From DATLFQ01 sp035540915 (GTDB lineage Bacteria > Actinomycetota > Acidimicrobiia > Acidimicrobiales > GCA-2861595): 5,185 bases of DNA. Below are positions 5,143 through 5,185 of this stretch, piece by piece. The stretch's first letter is position 1. Each line of letters opens with the position of its first letter. The notes under the pieces are model-generated. The model worked only from the letters and a program-made list of their open reading frames with translations, made no database searches and was not told where the DNA came from. Position numbers and translations under genes: made by a program. The stretch covers positions 1-5,185 of the forward strand of contig DATLFQ010000220.1 of the NCBI GenBank assembly GCA_035540915.1, given 5' to 3'.

Positions 5143-5185
5143 GTGCCCACCGAATGCCCCGCCGCCGACGGCTCCAGCCCCACCA
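5143..5185 (+). CDS. Start of a second gene, probably a paralogous cyclophilin-type isomerase (3' partial)
   Basis: GTG at 5143 is preceded by GAGGAG (5132-5137) at a 5-base spacing, a good Shine-Dalgarno sequence. The frame stays open to the window edge and reads MPTECPAADGSSPT. CPAADGS closely matches CPPADGS at residues 95-101 of the preceding protein, the segment just before its cyclophilin domain. This suggests a tandem paralogue that lacks the N-terminal anchor and linker and would therefore be cytoplasmic. Only 14 codons are visible, so the family call rests on that short match and the adjacency; the presence of a gene start is better supported. Confidence 0.6.
   Translation, partial: MPTECPAADGSSPT

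Overview
The window is very GC-rich, with third codon positions almost always G or C. It carries ordinary housekeeping genes in a layout typical of Actinomycetota. The GTG starts, the apparently leaderless -10 boxes, the lysC-asd pair and the membrane-anchored cyclophilin followed by a likely second one suggest a deep-branching actinobacterium, perhaps Acidimicrobiia. That placement is inferred from gene style, not from a marker gene.

Left part, plus strand: the C-terminal end of an unrecognised gene (2-265), then a 178-base gap that can fold into two nested stem-loop domains. Next come a TerC/Alx-family membrane protein (444-1487) and, 30 bases later, a small MazG-type nucleotide pyrophosphohydrolase with a cysteine-rich tail (1518-1799).

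Middle part, minus strand: lysC (aspartate kinase, 2976-4229) followed by asd (aspartate-semialdehyde dehydrogenase, 1919-2932). These catalyse the first two steps of the aspartate pathway to lysine, threonine, methionine and diaminopimelate, and are probably co-transcribed. lysC contains an internal TTG with a good Shine-Dalgarno sequence at the place where related organisms start the separate beta (regulatory) subunit. Just after asd, on the same strand, is a possible small single-pass membrane protein (1748-1894) that overlaps the 3' end of mazG tail to tail.

Right part, plus strand: a membrane-anchored cyclophilin-type peptidyl-prolyl isomerase (4280-5107) is transcribed divergently from lysC across only 50 bases. 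It is followed by the first codons of another gene (5143 to the window edge) that repeats a short motif from the first, so it is probably a tandem paralogue.

I found no mobile element, CRISPR array, tRNA, rRNA or clearly new defence or biosynthetic system. The points worth a second look are the structured terC leader, the internal lysC start, the small ORF after asd, the divergent leaderless-like promoters and the unusual lysC segment.
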